Made by a program: the position numbers and the translations under genes | Notes under the pieces: model-generated | Told to the model about the DNA's origin: nothing | Seen by the model: only the letters and a program-made list of their open reading frames with translations | Database searches by the model: none | Origin: an uncultured Geobacteraceae bacterium | GTDB taxonomy: Bacteria > Desulfobacterota > Desulfuromonadia > Geobacterales > CAIOGM01 | Length of the DNA stretch: 40,687 bases | Direction: 5' to 3' | Assembly: GCA_903902345.1 (NCBI GenBank) | Contig: CAIUUR010000360.1 | Location: 1-40,687, forward strand | Part shown: piece by piece, positions 40,669 through 40,687 of the stretch | Layout: every line of letters begins with the position of its first letter | Position numbering within the stretch: position 1 is the stretch's first letter

Positions 40669-40687
40669 GTGACCTGAATTTCTCTAT
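40665..40687 (+). CDS. Start of a coupled gene, truncated by the window
   Basis: ATG 40665, in an ATGA overlap with the previous stop, opens MSDLNFS before the window ends. Only the first seven complete codons are visible, so nothing can be said about function beyond the operon link. Confidence 0.45.

Overview
The window reads as chromosomal DNA of a GC-rich, dissimilatory metal-reducing type deltaproteobacterium, most likely Geobacterales/Desulfuromonadia. This is an inference from gene content: a secreted 12-haem c-type cytochrome next to cytochrome P460, a bacteriohemerythrin, a FIST-domain hybrid kinase, a prepilin peptidase, an adenosylcobalamin/methylmalonyl-CoA mutase helper cluster, and dense house-keeping operons.

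Layout. (1) 1-9.3 kb is an accessory, decaying stretch. It holds an HsdR-like fragment, a DCC-family protein, a deleted glycosyltransferase-2 gene, then an apparently intact three-gene cassette (TupA-type ATP-grasp, methyltransferase, MurF-like ligase). A 1309-residue FIST-PAS-PAS-HisKA-HATPase-REC-Hpt kinase, an MscS C-terminal stub and a quinone-oxidoreductase pseudogene follow. (2) 9.3-19.5 kb is envelope and redox: an exported double beta-helix protein, small membrane proteins, hemerythrin, an AMP-ligase/ACP/PlsC fusion, P460 and the 12-haem cytochrome, rmuC and a DUF4136 lipoprotein. (3) 19.5-38.2 kb is conserved core: nadK-recN-GNAT, glgP, rarA, HAD, HNH, pilD-plsC-rnhA, an RF-like GGQ protein, an HD protein, an FmdB protein, folD, galU, GDT1-tonB, an L,D-transpeptidase, meaB-MCM B12 domain-cobO, and tRNA-Val. 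(4) 38.2-40.7 kb, just after the tRNA, is visibly AT-richer and accessory. It has an antitoxin-like/GNAT pair with its own promoter and inverted-repeat operator, remnants of a four-helix-bundle (IVP) gene and of a winged-helix regulator, tandem repeats, and a pair of stop/start-overlapping genes running off the edge.

How genes work together. The cobO, MCM B12-domain and meaB genes make cofactor, bind it and protect the mutase. The 12-haem and P460 cytochromes share a divergent control region with an inverted repeat over the cytochrome -35 box. nadK-recN-GNAT and pilD-acyltransferase-rnhA are compact operons with overlapping or abutting genes. Between conserved genes lie heptanucleotide tandem arrays (GGTTCAA-type near recN, GGTTCTA-type at rnhA, TTGAACC-type before galU); at rnhA the repeat supplies the last codons and the stop.

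The best candidates for something undescribed are the TupA/methyltransferase/MurF-like surface-polymer cassette, the small coupled pairs in the tRNA-Val island, and the heptamer arrays inside operons. All of these are inferences from sequence alone.
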